Assembly (NCBI RefSeq): GCF_900130035.1
Contig: NZ_FQXQ01000001.1
Location: 1 to 64,000 of the forward strand
Reading direction: 5' to 3'
Source: Wenyingzhuangia marina
Lineage (GTDB): Bacteria; Bacteroidota; Bacteroidia; Flavobacteriales; Flavobacteriaceae
Length of the DNA: 64,000 nt
The notes beneath the pieces were generated by a model. That model was not told the DNA's origin and did not search any database. It worked only from the letters and a program-made list of their open reading frames with translations. Positions 7,993 to 15,937 of the stretch are shown here, piece after piece. Position 1 is the first letter of the stretch. Each line of letters opens with the position of its first letter. Both the position numbers and the translations under genes were made by a program.

Positions 7993-10900
7993 TTAAGCTT
8001 CGTTTGTGTTTCTGATTTTAGTTTGATAAACAACATTGTTATCAGTTCCAATGAACTCTAATAATCTGTATGCACGTTTATCTTTACGTAAAGCAGTTAC
8101 TTCATCTTCTGGGTTATTGATATCTCCAAACTTGATAGAACCTGTAGCACAAGCACTAGAACAAGCAGTAGTGAACTCATTAACATCAACTGGTCTACCC
8201 TCTTTCTTAGCATCAAGAATAGTTTTTTGAGTCATTTGAATACACATAGAACATTTTTCCATAACTCCACGAGAACGTACTACTACATCTGGGTTTAATA
8301 CCATTTTACCAAAGTCATCATTCATATGGAAATCAAACTCATCATTGCTATTGTATTTAAACCAGTTGAAACGACGAACTCTATAAGGACAGTTGTTAGC
8401 ACAGTAACGAGTACCAACACATCTGTTGTAAGCCATTTGGTTTTGACCTTGACGACCATGAGAAGTTGCAGCCACAGGACAAACTGTTTCACAAGGTGCG
8501 TGATTACAGTGTTGACACATAATAGGTTGGAAAGCAACTTGTGGGTTTACTGATTCTACTGTTTCTAAAGATTCGTAGAATCCAGCATTATCATGTGTAG
8601 TTGGAGCTGTGTTAGATTTTTTAGTTTCTAAAGTAGCATCTCCTTCTGATGTATAATATCTATCAATACGCAACCAGTGCATATCTCTACCTACACGAAC
8701 TTCATGTTTACCAACAACAGGAACATTGTTTTCAGAGTGACATGCAATTACACATGATCCACATCCTGTACAAGAAGTTAAATCGATAGATAAGTTAAAG
8801 TGATGTCCTATAGAACGATCTTGATCCTCCCATAAGTCAACAGTTGTAACATCAACTTCTTGGTGTTTTAATGAAACTTCTGGTCTAGCATTCCACTCTT
8901 CTACTTTACCGTGAGTATACTCATGTAAACTAGTTTCTTTTAAAATATCGTGACGACCAGCAATAGTATGTTGTAATTGTTCACAAGCAAATAAATGCTC
9001 ACCTCCAGCGTTAGTTACCGAAGCAATTTGAGAACCTCCAAAAGCAACCGCATAAGCATTTACCCCTACAAGCATTTCTTTTTTCATTGCTTTGGTTTTA
9101 CCATATCCGTAAGATAATGCTAAAGTACCTTGAGCTTGACCTGGTTGAATTAAAACCGGTACATTTTCAATAGTAGCTCCATTAACAGTAATAGTAGCAT
9201 ACTGTCCATTAATAGCTCCGTTATCTTGAACTGGGTTGGTAAATCCTAATGTATTTGCATCTGCTTGAGAGATTAACAAATAGTTATCCCAAGATGCTCT
9301 TGTTAATGGATCTGGTAACTCTTGTAACCATGGGTTATTTGCTTGTTGACCATCACCTAAAGCAACTGAAGAATATAATGTTAATTCAAACTCTCCTGTT
9401 TTTGTATTTCCTTTTAAAGCTTTTGCAGCAGCACTAACATCAATTGAGTTTCCTGTTAATGCAGATGCATTTACTAAAGCAAAACCATCATGTAAAGCTT
9501 TGTTCCAAGAACCTCCATTTAAAATTGTTGATTTAGCAAAAGAAGTTAAATAGTCATAGTAAGAAACTGAAGAACCAGTCCACGCTAACAAACAGTCTTG
9601 AAATTGCTTAGTATCAAATAAAGGTTTGATTGTTGGCTGTGTTAAACTATATTGATTTGCAGTGATTTTAACATCTCCCCAAGCTTCTAAATAACTTGGA
9701 GTTGCTAATGCATATTGCATCTCGCTTAACGTTTCATCTTCTTTAGAAGAGAATCCAACAGTTAATTTTGTTTTAGCCAATCCTGCTTTAAAATCTGCAG
9801 CATTTGCTAAAGTATAAACTGGGTTAGTGTTGTAAGTAATTAAAGCACCTACTTTACCAGCTTTTAATTCTTTAACCAATCCTGCAACCTCAGCATCATT
9901 TCCTCCACGTACATACTTTACGTTTGTAGTATCTAAAATTTCTGAGTTTAAGTAGTTGTTGATTGCTAAAGCAATTAATTGAGCATTTTTATCTTGAATT
10001 CCAGTAACGACAACCGCTTTGCTTCCAGCTTTTTTCAATTGAGCAGCAGCTTGTTTGATAGCAGCATCTCCTGGAGTTTTCTTAGAAGTTAAGTTTTGAC
10101 CAGTAATAGCATTGTATAAATTGATCAAAGCAAAAGCTTGTTCAGATGGTTTTAATACCACACGCTTATCAGCATTTGCTCCTGTTAAAGAGTAATTCGC
10201 TTCAAATTGAATGTGACGAGAAAACTTTCCAGCTTTTACATCTCTACCAGCAGCATAAGCAGCTTCAAAACCACCACCTTGCCAATCACCTAAAAAGTCT
10301 GCACCAATAGATACAATTGTTTTAGCTTCAGATAAATTATAGTTAGGTAAAGCTCTTTCTCCATAAGCCTCTTCAAATGCATCTAATGCAGCAGATTCTG
10401 AAACAGCATCGTAAACTACGTGAGATACATTGTTATATTTTTTTGAGAAATCAGCAATAAGAGCATCCGTAGATGGACTTGCCATAGTTCCTGTTAAGAA
10501 AACTATTTTCTCACCAGCATTAGAAAGTTGTTCTAATTGTGCTGTAATTTTTGAATTTACATCTGACCAAGAAGCTGTATTTCCTTTTACTTTAGGACCT
10601 CTTAATCTTAAACTATCATATAAAGACAACACAGATGCGTTTACACGAGCATTTGTAGTTCCTTTAGCCTCTTTGTTTGGTAAAATAAAAACAGGACGTC
10701 CTTCTTTTGTTTTTACCAATACGTTTGCAAAGTCAAATCCATCTGCAATTGTAGATGCATAATAATTTGCAATACCTGGAGTTACCTCCTCTGGTTTTAC
10801 AACGTAAGGAATCGATTTGATTACCGGACCTTCACATGCCGCTAAAGATGCAGCTGCTGTTGTAAACCCAACATATTTTAAGAAATCACGTCTTGTTGTA

Positions 10901-11046
10901 CTAGACGCTTCTAAAGTTTCTTTATCACCTAAAAACGATTCAGGAGATTGTCCTTCATTGAATTCGTTTTGTTCAAGCGAAGCAACAATAGAACTATTTT
11001 CATTTAGTTCCTCAACACTTTTCCAGTATTTTTTGTTTGATGCCAT
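7993..11046 (-). CDS. actB: Alternative complex III subunit ActB (molybdopterin-fold plus ferredoxin domain)
   Basis: A 1017-residue fusion. A Tat-type signal (TTRRDFLKYVG, about residues 50-60) is followed by a lipobox-like AAC. Residues about 75-720 resemble the molybdopterin oxidoreductase fold, which in ACIII has lost its cofactor. Residues about 765-960 are a ferredoxin-like domain with four Cys clusters (CTGCGSCVIAC, CQHCNHAPCETVCP, CVGTRYCANNCP, CSMC...ACSSAC) for iron-sulfur clusters. It relays electrons in the periplasmic arm of the complex. It lies between actA and actC. Confidence 0.95.
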   Translation of the reverse strand: MASNKKYWKSVEELNENSSIVASLEQNEFNEGQSPESFLGDKETLEASSTTRRDFLKYVGFTTAAASLAACEGPVIKSIPYVVKPEEVTPGIANYYASTIADGFDFANVLVKTKEGRPVFILPNKEAKGTTNARVNASVLSLYDSLRLRGPKVKGNTASWSDVNSKITAQLEQLSNAGEKIVFLTGTMASPSTDALIADFSKKYNNVSHVVYDAVSESAALDAFEEAYGERALPNYNLSEAKTIVSIGADFLGDWQGGGFEAAYAAGRDVKAGKFSRHIQFEANYSLTGANADKRVVLKPSEQAFALINLYNAITGQNLTSKKTPGDAAIKQAAAQLKKAGSKAVVVTGIQDKNAQLIALAINNYLNSEILDTTNVKYVRGGNDAEVAGLVKELKAGKVGALITYNTNPVYTLANAADFKAGLAKTKLTVGFSSKEDETLSEMQYALATPSYLEAWGDVKITANQYSLTQPTIKPLFDTKQFQDCLLAWTGSSVSYYDYLTSFAKSTILNGGSWNKALHDGFALVNASALTGNSIDVSAAAKALKGNTKTGEFELTLYSSVALGDGQQANNPWLQELPDPLTRASWDNYLLISQADANTLGFTNPVQDNGAINGQYATITVNGATIENVPVLIQPGQAQGTLALSYGYGKTKAMKKEMLVGVNAYAVAFGGSQIASVTNAGGEHLFACEQLQHTIAGRHDILKETSLHEYTHGKVEEWNARPEVSLKHQEVDVTTVDLWEDQDRSIGHHFNLSIDLTSCTGCGSCVIACHSENNVPVVGKHEVRVGRDMHWLRIDRYYTSEGDATLETKKSNTAPTTHDNAGFYESLETVESVNPQVAFQPIMCQHCNHAPCETVCPVAATSHGRQGQNQMAYNRCVGTRYCANNCPYRVRRFNWFKYNSNDEFDFHMNDDFGKMVLNPDVVVRSRGVMEKCSMCIQMTQKTILDAKKEGRPVDVNEFTTACSSACATGSIKFGDINNPEDEVTALRKDKRAYRLLEFIGTDNNVVYQTKIRNTNEA

Positions 11047-11107
11047 GGTTAATTTTGTTTTATCTATAATTGATGCTAACTATAACTTAGCTTAAAATCC
11101 TTTACTC

Positions 11108-12313
11108 TTAGTAGTGACACTTACCACACTCTTTACCTCCTAATTGAGCGATGGTAACTTTATCCACCCCGTATTTTTGAGATAATTGTTCGTGTATTTT
11201 TTTGTAGTATCCATTACCTGCAATGTTCACTTCAGTTTCTTTGTGACATTCAATACACCAACCCATTGTTAATGGAGCATATTGATATAACTCATCCATC
11301 TCTTCAACTGGACCATGACATTTTTGACACTTTACTCCTGCAACTGTTACGTGTTGTGAATGATTGAAATAAGCAAAGTCTGGTAAATTATGAATACGAA
11401 CCCATTTTACTGGTTTTGTTTCACCTGTATACTTTAAGTTTTCTGAATCCCATCCAGCAGCCTCGTATACTTTTTGAATTTCTTTATCTAAATATGCTTT
11501 TCCTTTAGTATCTATTTTAGTATCATCAGCAACTTCAGAAATATTTTTATGACAGTTCATACAAACATTTACAGAAGGAATTCCTGATGTTTTAGAATGT
11601 TTAGCTGACGAGTGACAGTATTGACAATCTATCTTATTATCTCCTGCATGTATTTTATGAGAAAAAGCAATAGGCTGTACTGGCTGATAACCTTCATCAA
11701 CCCCCACAGACATTAAAGCTGTAAATCCAAAATAAACACCTAAGAAAACTAAAACAATCGTAGATACTATCTTTAAGAAACCATTGTTACTTTTTAAGAA
11801 AACCCACCCTATTAAGGCTAATAAAACCAACGTTACCACTACTGTAGCAATCATAGGTAATACTTGACTTGGAGTTGATTCTGCCTCTACCGCTTGAACT
11901 GCCGTAGCTGCTCCTGCTTTTTTAACGTCACCAACAGTTGTATAAGCAATAATATCTTCTATCTGCTCATCAGATAAAAACTCAAAAACACTCATCGCAA
12001 CACCACCATATTCTTCATAAATTGCTTTTGCATCAGCATCTCCAGAAGCTCTTAATTTGTTGTTGTTTTTGATCCATGCTTTAAGCCAATCCATATCTCG
12101 GCGTTCTGCTACACCTGACAATGCAGGACCTGTTGATTTTTTGTCTAACTTGTGACAAGAGGCACAATGCATGTTAAACAATGCTTTTCCTGCTTTTACC
12201 TGCTCATCTGACGGCTTATCTTGTGCAGATAAACTTAAAGAAAAAGAGAAGAAAAGCGCTAGACTTAACTTTAAAACACTAGATAATTTTCTGTGTAATT
12301 TCACAATTTTCAT
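11108..12313 (-). CDS. actA: Alternative complex III subunit ActA, multiheme cytochrome c
   Basis: A 401-residue cytochrome with a signal peptide. A class I-type cytochrome c domain comes first (CASCHK, about residue 50), then a transmembrane helix (about 155-175) and a second hydrophobic stretch, then five more heme sites: CQYCH, CMNCH, CQKCH, CIECH and CGKCHY at the very end. That makes six CxxCH motifs. The family core is the pentaheme part; the N-terminal monoheme domain is an additional module here. It is the first gene of the operon, so electron carrier genes precede the membrane subunits and the oxidase. Confidence 0.94.
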   Translation of the reverse strand: MKIVKLHRKLSSVLKLSLALFFSFSLSLSAQDKPSDEQVKAGKALFNMHCASCHKLDKKSTGPALSGVAERRDMDWLKAWIKNNNKLRASGDADAKAIYEEYGGVAMSVFEFLSDEQIEDIIAYTTVGDVKKAGAATAVQAVEAESTPSQVLPMIATVVVTLVLLALIGWVFLKSNNGFLKIVSTIVLVFLGVYFGFTALMSVGVDEGYQPVQPIAFSHKIHAGDNKIDCQYCHSSAKHSKTSGIPSVNVCMNCHKNISEVADDTKIDTKGKAYLDKEIQKVYEAAGWDSENLKYTGETKPVKWVRIHNLPDFAYFNHSQHVTVAGVKCQKCHGPVEEMDELYQYAPLTMGWCIECHKETEVNIAGNGYYKKIHEQLSQKYGVDKVTIAQLGGKECGKCHY

Positions 12314-12394
12314 ACAGTTGTATAATAAGTTTTAAATATATTCTAAACGTGAATTTATAAGACATGATAAAAATCACTTAAATTTCACGTTAGG

Positions 12395-12402
12395 CAAAAG
12401 TA
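12395..12402 (-). promoter_or_regulatory. -7 box of the act-cta operon
   Basis: The minus strand reads TACTTTTG (TAnnTTTG), about 80 bases upstream of actA. This is the only good -7 match in the divergent gap 12314-12522, which otherwise holds only the rightward box at 12492. Confidence 0.4.
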
Positions 12403-12491
12403 ATATTATGCATTCAATTGGAGAACAGATATAGCGTCTAAAAGTTAATTTATAGATATTCTAAATAAGGTTTTTTTAGGATTACTTTTAT

Positions 12492-12499
12492 TATATTTG
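12492..12499 (+). promoter_or_regulatory. -7 box of the SPOR/luxR pair
   Basis: TATATTTG (TAnnTTTG) 23 bases before the ATG at 12523. No clear -33 element. Confidence 0.45.
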
Positions 12500-12522
12500 T
12501 ATCTATTTTAAACAAGTTATTC

Positions 12523-12870
12523 ATGCATAATAAAATATTTTTTATTTTTACCTTAACAATAAGCATGTGCTTTACAAAGTTGATGTATTCACAAGAAAAC
12601 AAAACTTCTTTGGAACATTTTATAGAAAAAAAACGTAACTATAACAAAACCAGTAAAAAAGGTTATAGTGTTTTACTTTACAACGGTAACGAAGAGCAAG
12701 CTTTAAGCATTTATAGTTCATTTGAAGAAGATTATAAAGACATAAAAATTAAGCTAACCTATGTGAGTCCTGACTGGAAAGTGATTACAAAAGCATATGG
12801 TACAAAAATTGAGGCTGAACGTATATATTTAATTCTTAAAGAGAAGCACCCAAACGCAAAAATTTTATAA
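12523..12870 (+). CDS. Small exported SPOR-like protein
   Basis: A 115-residue protein with an N-terminal signal peptide (hydrophobic core 4-20, cleavage near YSQ|EN). The remaining ~90 residues look like a SPOR fold: GYSVLLYNG at the start, then an alternating helix/strand pattern ending in EAERIYLILKEKHPNAKIL. SPOR domains bind denuded peptidoglycan glycan, so a periplasmic cell-wall role is possible, but I assign the domain by pattern only. It is followed after 2 bases by a LuxR-type regulator, so the two form an operon. Confidence 0.7.
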   Translation: MHNKIFFIFTLTISMCFTKLMYSQENKTSLEHFIEKKRNYNKTSKKGYSVLLYNGNEEQALSIYSSFEEDYKDIKIKLTYVSPDWKVITKAYGTKIEAERIYLILKEKHPNAKIL

Positions 12871-12872
12871 AA

Positions 12873-13649
12873 TTGAATGATCAACAAAACATAGACATTT
12901 ATCAAGAAGTATTTAATACGATTAAAGACTACAATAAAGGAATTGTAGATACTCATATCAAAAAACTTAAAGATTTAGATGCTTTTTTGTTACCTACACA
13001 GTCATTTTTTATACTAACAAACACCATTAACAACACTTACGAATTCATTAGTAAAAACTTTGAACAAACACTAGGTCTTAGTATTGATAAAATGATGAGT
13101 GAAGGAGTTCCTTATTGGTTTGATCATCACCATCCTAAAGATTTAGAAATTTGGTTAAATATTTTAAACGAATTGATGTCTTTTACCATGGCTGAAATAC
13201 CAGTTGAAGATAGAAAAAAACTATCATACACCTGGAACCTAAGAATTAAAAACGCTAAAGGAGTTTATGTTAACTTACACAAACATCAAACCCCAATTGC
13301 ATTTGATGAAAGTGGAAAACCTATTGTAGGAATTAGTCACAATACTATCACTTCAGAAAATGTTGAACTTCCAATTATTGCCTCAATAAAAATGTTGAAT
13401 GACAATGATGAATACGAAACATTGTTTTACAAAAACTACAGTCAAAGCTTACTTACAGATGGTTTATCTAATAGAGAAAAAGACGTTCTTCGATTGTTAG
13501 CCTTAAATCATACTAGTAAAGAAATAGGTGAGAAACTTTTTATTAGTCCGCATACTGTTGATGGACACAGAAGAAAAATCATAAAAAAAACTGGCTTAAA
13601 TTCTACTGGAGAAATTATTCAATATTGTAAATCACAACAATTGTTTTAA
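12873..13649 (+). CDS. LuxR-family transcriptional regulator with PAS-like N-terminus
   Basis: 258 residues. The N-terminal ~130 residues look like a PAS-type sensing fold (FFILTNTINNTYEFISKNF, then WFDHHHPKDLEIW). The C-terminal 60 residues are a clear LuxR helix-turn-helix (LSNREKDVLRLLA...HTVDGHRRKI). The frame opens with TTG at 12873, two bases after the upstream stop. The nearby ATG at 12877 is out of frame and soon hits a stop, and the first internal Met comes at residue 73, so TTG is the likely start. There is no receiver domain, so it probably senses a ligand directly. The target genes are unknown. Confidence 0.85.
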   Translation: MNDQQNIDIYQEVFNTIKDYNKGIVDTHIKKLKDLDAFLLPTQSFFILTNTINNTYEFISKNFEQTLGLSIDKMMSEGVPYWFDHHHPKDLEIWLNILNELMSFTMAEIPVEDRKKLSYTWNLRIKNAKGVYVNLHKHQTPIAFDESGKPIVGISHNTITSENVELPIIASIKMLNDNDEYETLFYKNYSQSLLTDGLSNREKDVLRLLALNHTSKEIGEKLFISPHTVDGHRRKIIKKTGLNSTGEIIQYCKSQQLF

Positions 13650-13656
13650 ACATTTT

Positions 13657-13694
13657 AAAAAAGCATATTACACAAAGTTGTAATATGCTTTTTT
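13657..13694 (+). terminator. Terminator after the luxR-type gene
   Basis: Perfect 16-bp arms (AAGCATATTACA/TGTAATATGCTT plus A- and T-tracts) with a 6-base loop, starting 8 bases past the stop. Confidence 0.75.
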
Positions 13695-13713
13695 GCTTTA
13701 TTACAAATCCCAT

Positions 13714-13734
13714 AAACACTCAGATTGAGTGTTT
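13714..13734. repeat. Short palindrome, copy 1
   Basis: Perfect 9-bp arms AAACACTCA/TGAGTGTTT around GAT. The same arms form the core of the larger palindrome at 13840-13884. Confidence 0.6.
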
Positions 13735-13754
13735 CATAAAACACAGAAGTAACC

Positions 13755-13762
13755 TATTTTTG
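13755..13762 (+). promoter_or_regulatory. Orphan rightward -7 box
   Basis: TATTTTTG followed by CAC, a perfect TAnnTTTG element in a gap between two convergent genes. No gene follows it; the next terminator is at 13980. It could drive a small RNA of about 250 bases. The -33 element is not clear. Confidence 0.35.
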
Positions 13763-13839
13763 CACTACATTAAAAACTTCTTCATGTTTTTTTCATGAAA
13801 AAGAAAGTTTCTATTTAATGATAACTAAAAAAAGTAACT

Positions 13840-13884
13840 GAGTGTATTTCAAAACACTCAATTTGAGTGTTTTGAAATACACTC
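13840..13884. repeat. Perfect 22-bp inverted repeat
   Basis: Arms 13840-13861 and 13863-13884 are perfectly complementary around a single base (GAGTGTATTTC... to ...GAAATACACTC). The inner core repeats the palindrome at 13714-13734. There is no T-tract after it, so it is not an ordinary terminator. It could be a hairpin in a small RNA or a protein-binding site. The rest of 13695-13979 shows a weaker hairpin (TTCATG...CATGAA, about 13781-13799) and no open frame. Confidence 0.7.
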
Positions 13885-13979
13885 ATGTTTACTAAATTTA
13901 TGATGCTAAAAATATAAGAATATTAAAAACTTAATATATACAAGAGAGTTTAATCGTTGAAAAGGAAATAGTTGTTAAA

Positions 13980-14013
13980 AAAAAGACGTTACTTGCTATG
14001 GTAACGTCTTTTT
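13980..14013. terminator. Terminator between convergent genes
   Basis: Arms AAAAAGACGTTAC (13980-13992) and GTAACGTCTTTTT (14001-14013), perfect, usable in both directions. On the minus strand it lies 24 bases after the ettA stop. Confidence 0.75.
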
Positions 14014-14037
14014 ATTTTTATTTATAAAATCAATTAT

Positions 14038-15729
14038 TTATCTAATTAACTTTTTATACTTAATTCTCTTAGGCATATTATCTCCTCCAAGTCTTTTAAT
14101 TTTATTTTCTTCATATTCAGAAAAAGATCCCTCAAAGAAATATACTTGACTATCTCCTTCAAATGCTAAGATATGAGTACAAACCCTATCTAAAAACCAT
14201 CTATCGTGAGAAATTACTACTGCACATCCTGCAAAATTATCAAGCCCTTCTTCTAAAGCTCTTAATGTATTTACATCTAAATCGTTAGTAGGTTCATCTA
14301 ATAACAACACGTTTCCTTCTTCACGCAAAGTCATTGCTAAATGTAAACGGTTACGTTCACCACCTGATAAAGTAGATACTTTTTTATTTTGCTCTGATCC
14401 AGAAAAATTAAAACGAGATAAATAAGCTCTTGAATTTACCATTCTCCCTCCCATCATAATCAACTCTTGACCTTCAGAAAAATTTTCCCATATAGATTTA
14501 TCAGCATCAATATTAGAGTGTGTTTGATCTACATATGCAATTTTAGCAGTGTCTCCAACCACAAACTCTCCTCCGTCAGGAGTTTGTTCTCCCATGATCA
14601 TTCTAAAAATAGTTGATTTACCAGCTCCGTTAGGCCCAATAATTCCAACAATTCCATTTTGAGGTAAATTAAATTCTAAATTATCATATAATAATTTATC
14701 TCCAAAAGCTTTTGAAACTCCTTTAGCTTCAATTACATTAGTTCCCAAACGAGGTCCATTAGGAATGTAAATCTCTAATTTTTCTTCAACTTGTTTTTGG
14801 TCTTGGTTCATCAACTTGTCATAGTTCTTTAAACGAGCTTTTGATTTTGCTTGACGACCTTTAGCTCCTTGACGAACCCATTCTAATTCTCTCTCTAACG
14901 TTTTTTGACGTTTAGAAGCGGTCTTTTCTTCTTTTGCCAAACGTTGCCCTTTTTGATCTAACCAAGAAGAATAGTTTCCTTTCCAAGGAATCCCTTCTCC
15001 TCTATCTAACTCTAAAATCCAACCTGCAACATTGTCTAAGAAATACCTATCGTGCGTAATAGCAATTACTGTTCCTTTGTATTGTGCCAAGTGATGTTCT
15101 AACCAATGTACAGATTCAGCATCTAAGTGGTTCGTAGGTTCATCTAATAATAATACATCTGGTTCTTGTAACAACAATCTACACAATGCTACTCTTCTTC
15201 TTTCCCCTCCTGATAAGTTCTTTATTGGCGTATCTCCTTCTGGAGTACGTAAAGCATCCATGGCAATTTCTAACTTGGTATCTAATTCCCATGCATTAGA
15301 TGCATCTATTTGATCTTGTAATTCAGCTTGACGAGCCATTAACTGATCCATTTTATCTGCATCAGAATACACCTCTTCTAAACCAAACATATCGTTAATT
15401 TTGTTGTACTCTTCTAAAATAGCAACTGTTTCTGCAGCACCTTCTTTTACAACATCCATTACCGTTTTATCATCATCTAATTGAGGTTCTTGCTCTAAAT
15501 AACCTACTGAATATCCTGGCAAAAAAGTTATATCCCCTTGATAGTTTTTTTCTACTCCAGCTATAATCTTCATTAAAGTAGATTTACCTGAACCATTTAA
15601 ACCTAAAATTCCAATTTTAGCTCCGTAAAAAAAACTTAAATGAATATTTTTTAATACTTGTTTTCCTGTTGATTGGTAAGTTTTACTCAATCCAGACATG
15701 GAAAAAATTACTTTCTTATCGTCTGACAT
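14038..15729 (-). CDS. ettA: Energy-dependent translational throttle protein EttA (ABC-F ATPase)
   Basis: 563 residues with two ABC ATPase domains: Walker A GLNGSGKST near residue 42 and GPNGAGKST in the second half; signatures LSGGERRR and LSGGERNR; Walker B VLLLDEPTNHLD and VLLLDEPTNDLD. The arm insertion in the first domain and the inter-domain linker rich in Lys/Arg fit EttA. EttA binds the ribosomal E site and gates the first elongation step according to the ATP/ADP ratio. The frame is open for 27 more codons upstream, but the Met before SDDKKVIFSMSGLSK gives the usual family length, so I start there. Confidence 0.92.
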   Translation of the reverse strand: MSDDKKVIFSMSGLSKTYQSTGKQVLKNIHLSFFYGAKIGILGLNGSGKSTLMKIIAGVEKNYQGDITFLPGYSVGYLEQEPQLDDDKTVMDVVKEGAAETVAILEEYNKINDMFGLEEVYSDADKMDQLMARQAELQDQIDASNAWELDTKLEIAMDALRTPEGDTPIKNLSGGERRRVALCRLLLQEPDVLLLDEPTNHLDAESVHWLEHHLAQYKGTVIAITHDRYFLDNVAGWILELDRGEGIPWKGNYSSWLDQKGQRLAKEEKTASKRQKTLERELEWVRQGAKGRQAKSKARLKNYDKLMNQDQKQVEEKLEIYIPNGPRLGTNVIEAKGVSKAFGDKLLYDNLEFNLPQNGIVGIIGPNGAGKSTIFRMIMGEQTPDGGEFVVGDTAKIAYVDQTHSNIDADKSIWENFSEGQELIMMGGRMVNSRAYLSRFNFSGSEQNKKVSTLSGGERNRLHLAMTLREEGNVLLLDEPTNDLDVNTLRALEEGLDNFAGCAVVISHDRWFLDRVCTHILAFEGDSQVYFFEGSFSEYEENKIKRLGGDNMPKRIKYKKLIR

Positions 15730-15789
15730 ATTTTTTTTAATTTTTTGATGATTACAAAAATACTTCTTTTTTAACAAAGCATTACATAA

Positions 15790-15890
15790 AAAAGCCAGTT
15801 GAAATTTCAACTGGCTTTAAACTAACTAAACTTAATATACTAAATTTCAAACTTGTTGAAAAAAGATTCTTAATTTCTAATTATATCTAA
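15790..15890. repeat. Direct repeat, left copy (about 101 bp)
   Basis: Nearly identical to 19195-19299: one base substitution, a 1-base and a 5-base indel. It contains a hairpin (GCCAGTTGAAA/TTTCAACTGGC, 15793-15814) and a copy of the last five codons and stop of the marR gene. Here it lies just after the secreted hydrolase gene and upstream of ettA. The right copy ends marR itself, so the left one looks like a duplicate. It also works as a terminator for the hydrolase gene. Confidence 0.85.
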
Positions 15891-15937
15891 AAAATACTCC
15901 TTATATTTTATTTAAAACACCAACTAATATTCTAAAA

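Noticed and set aside
10430-10762. Plus-strand open frame of 110 codons within actB
   Set aside because: It lies wholly inside the well-supported leftward actB frame and has no recognisable domain; it is an antisense shadow.
12877-12894. ATG at 12877 as start of the LuxR-type regulator
   Set aside because: It is out of frame and meets a stop after five codons; the TTG at 12873 fits the domain.
13714-13884. CRISPR-like repeats
   Set aside because: There are only two palindromes of different length and no regular spacers.
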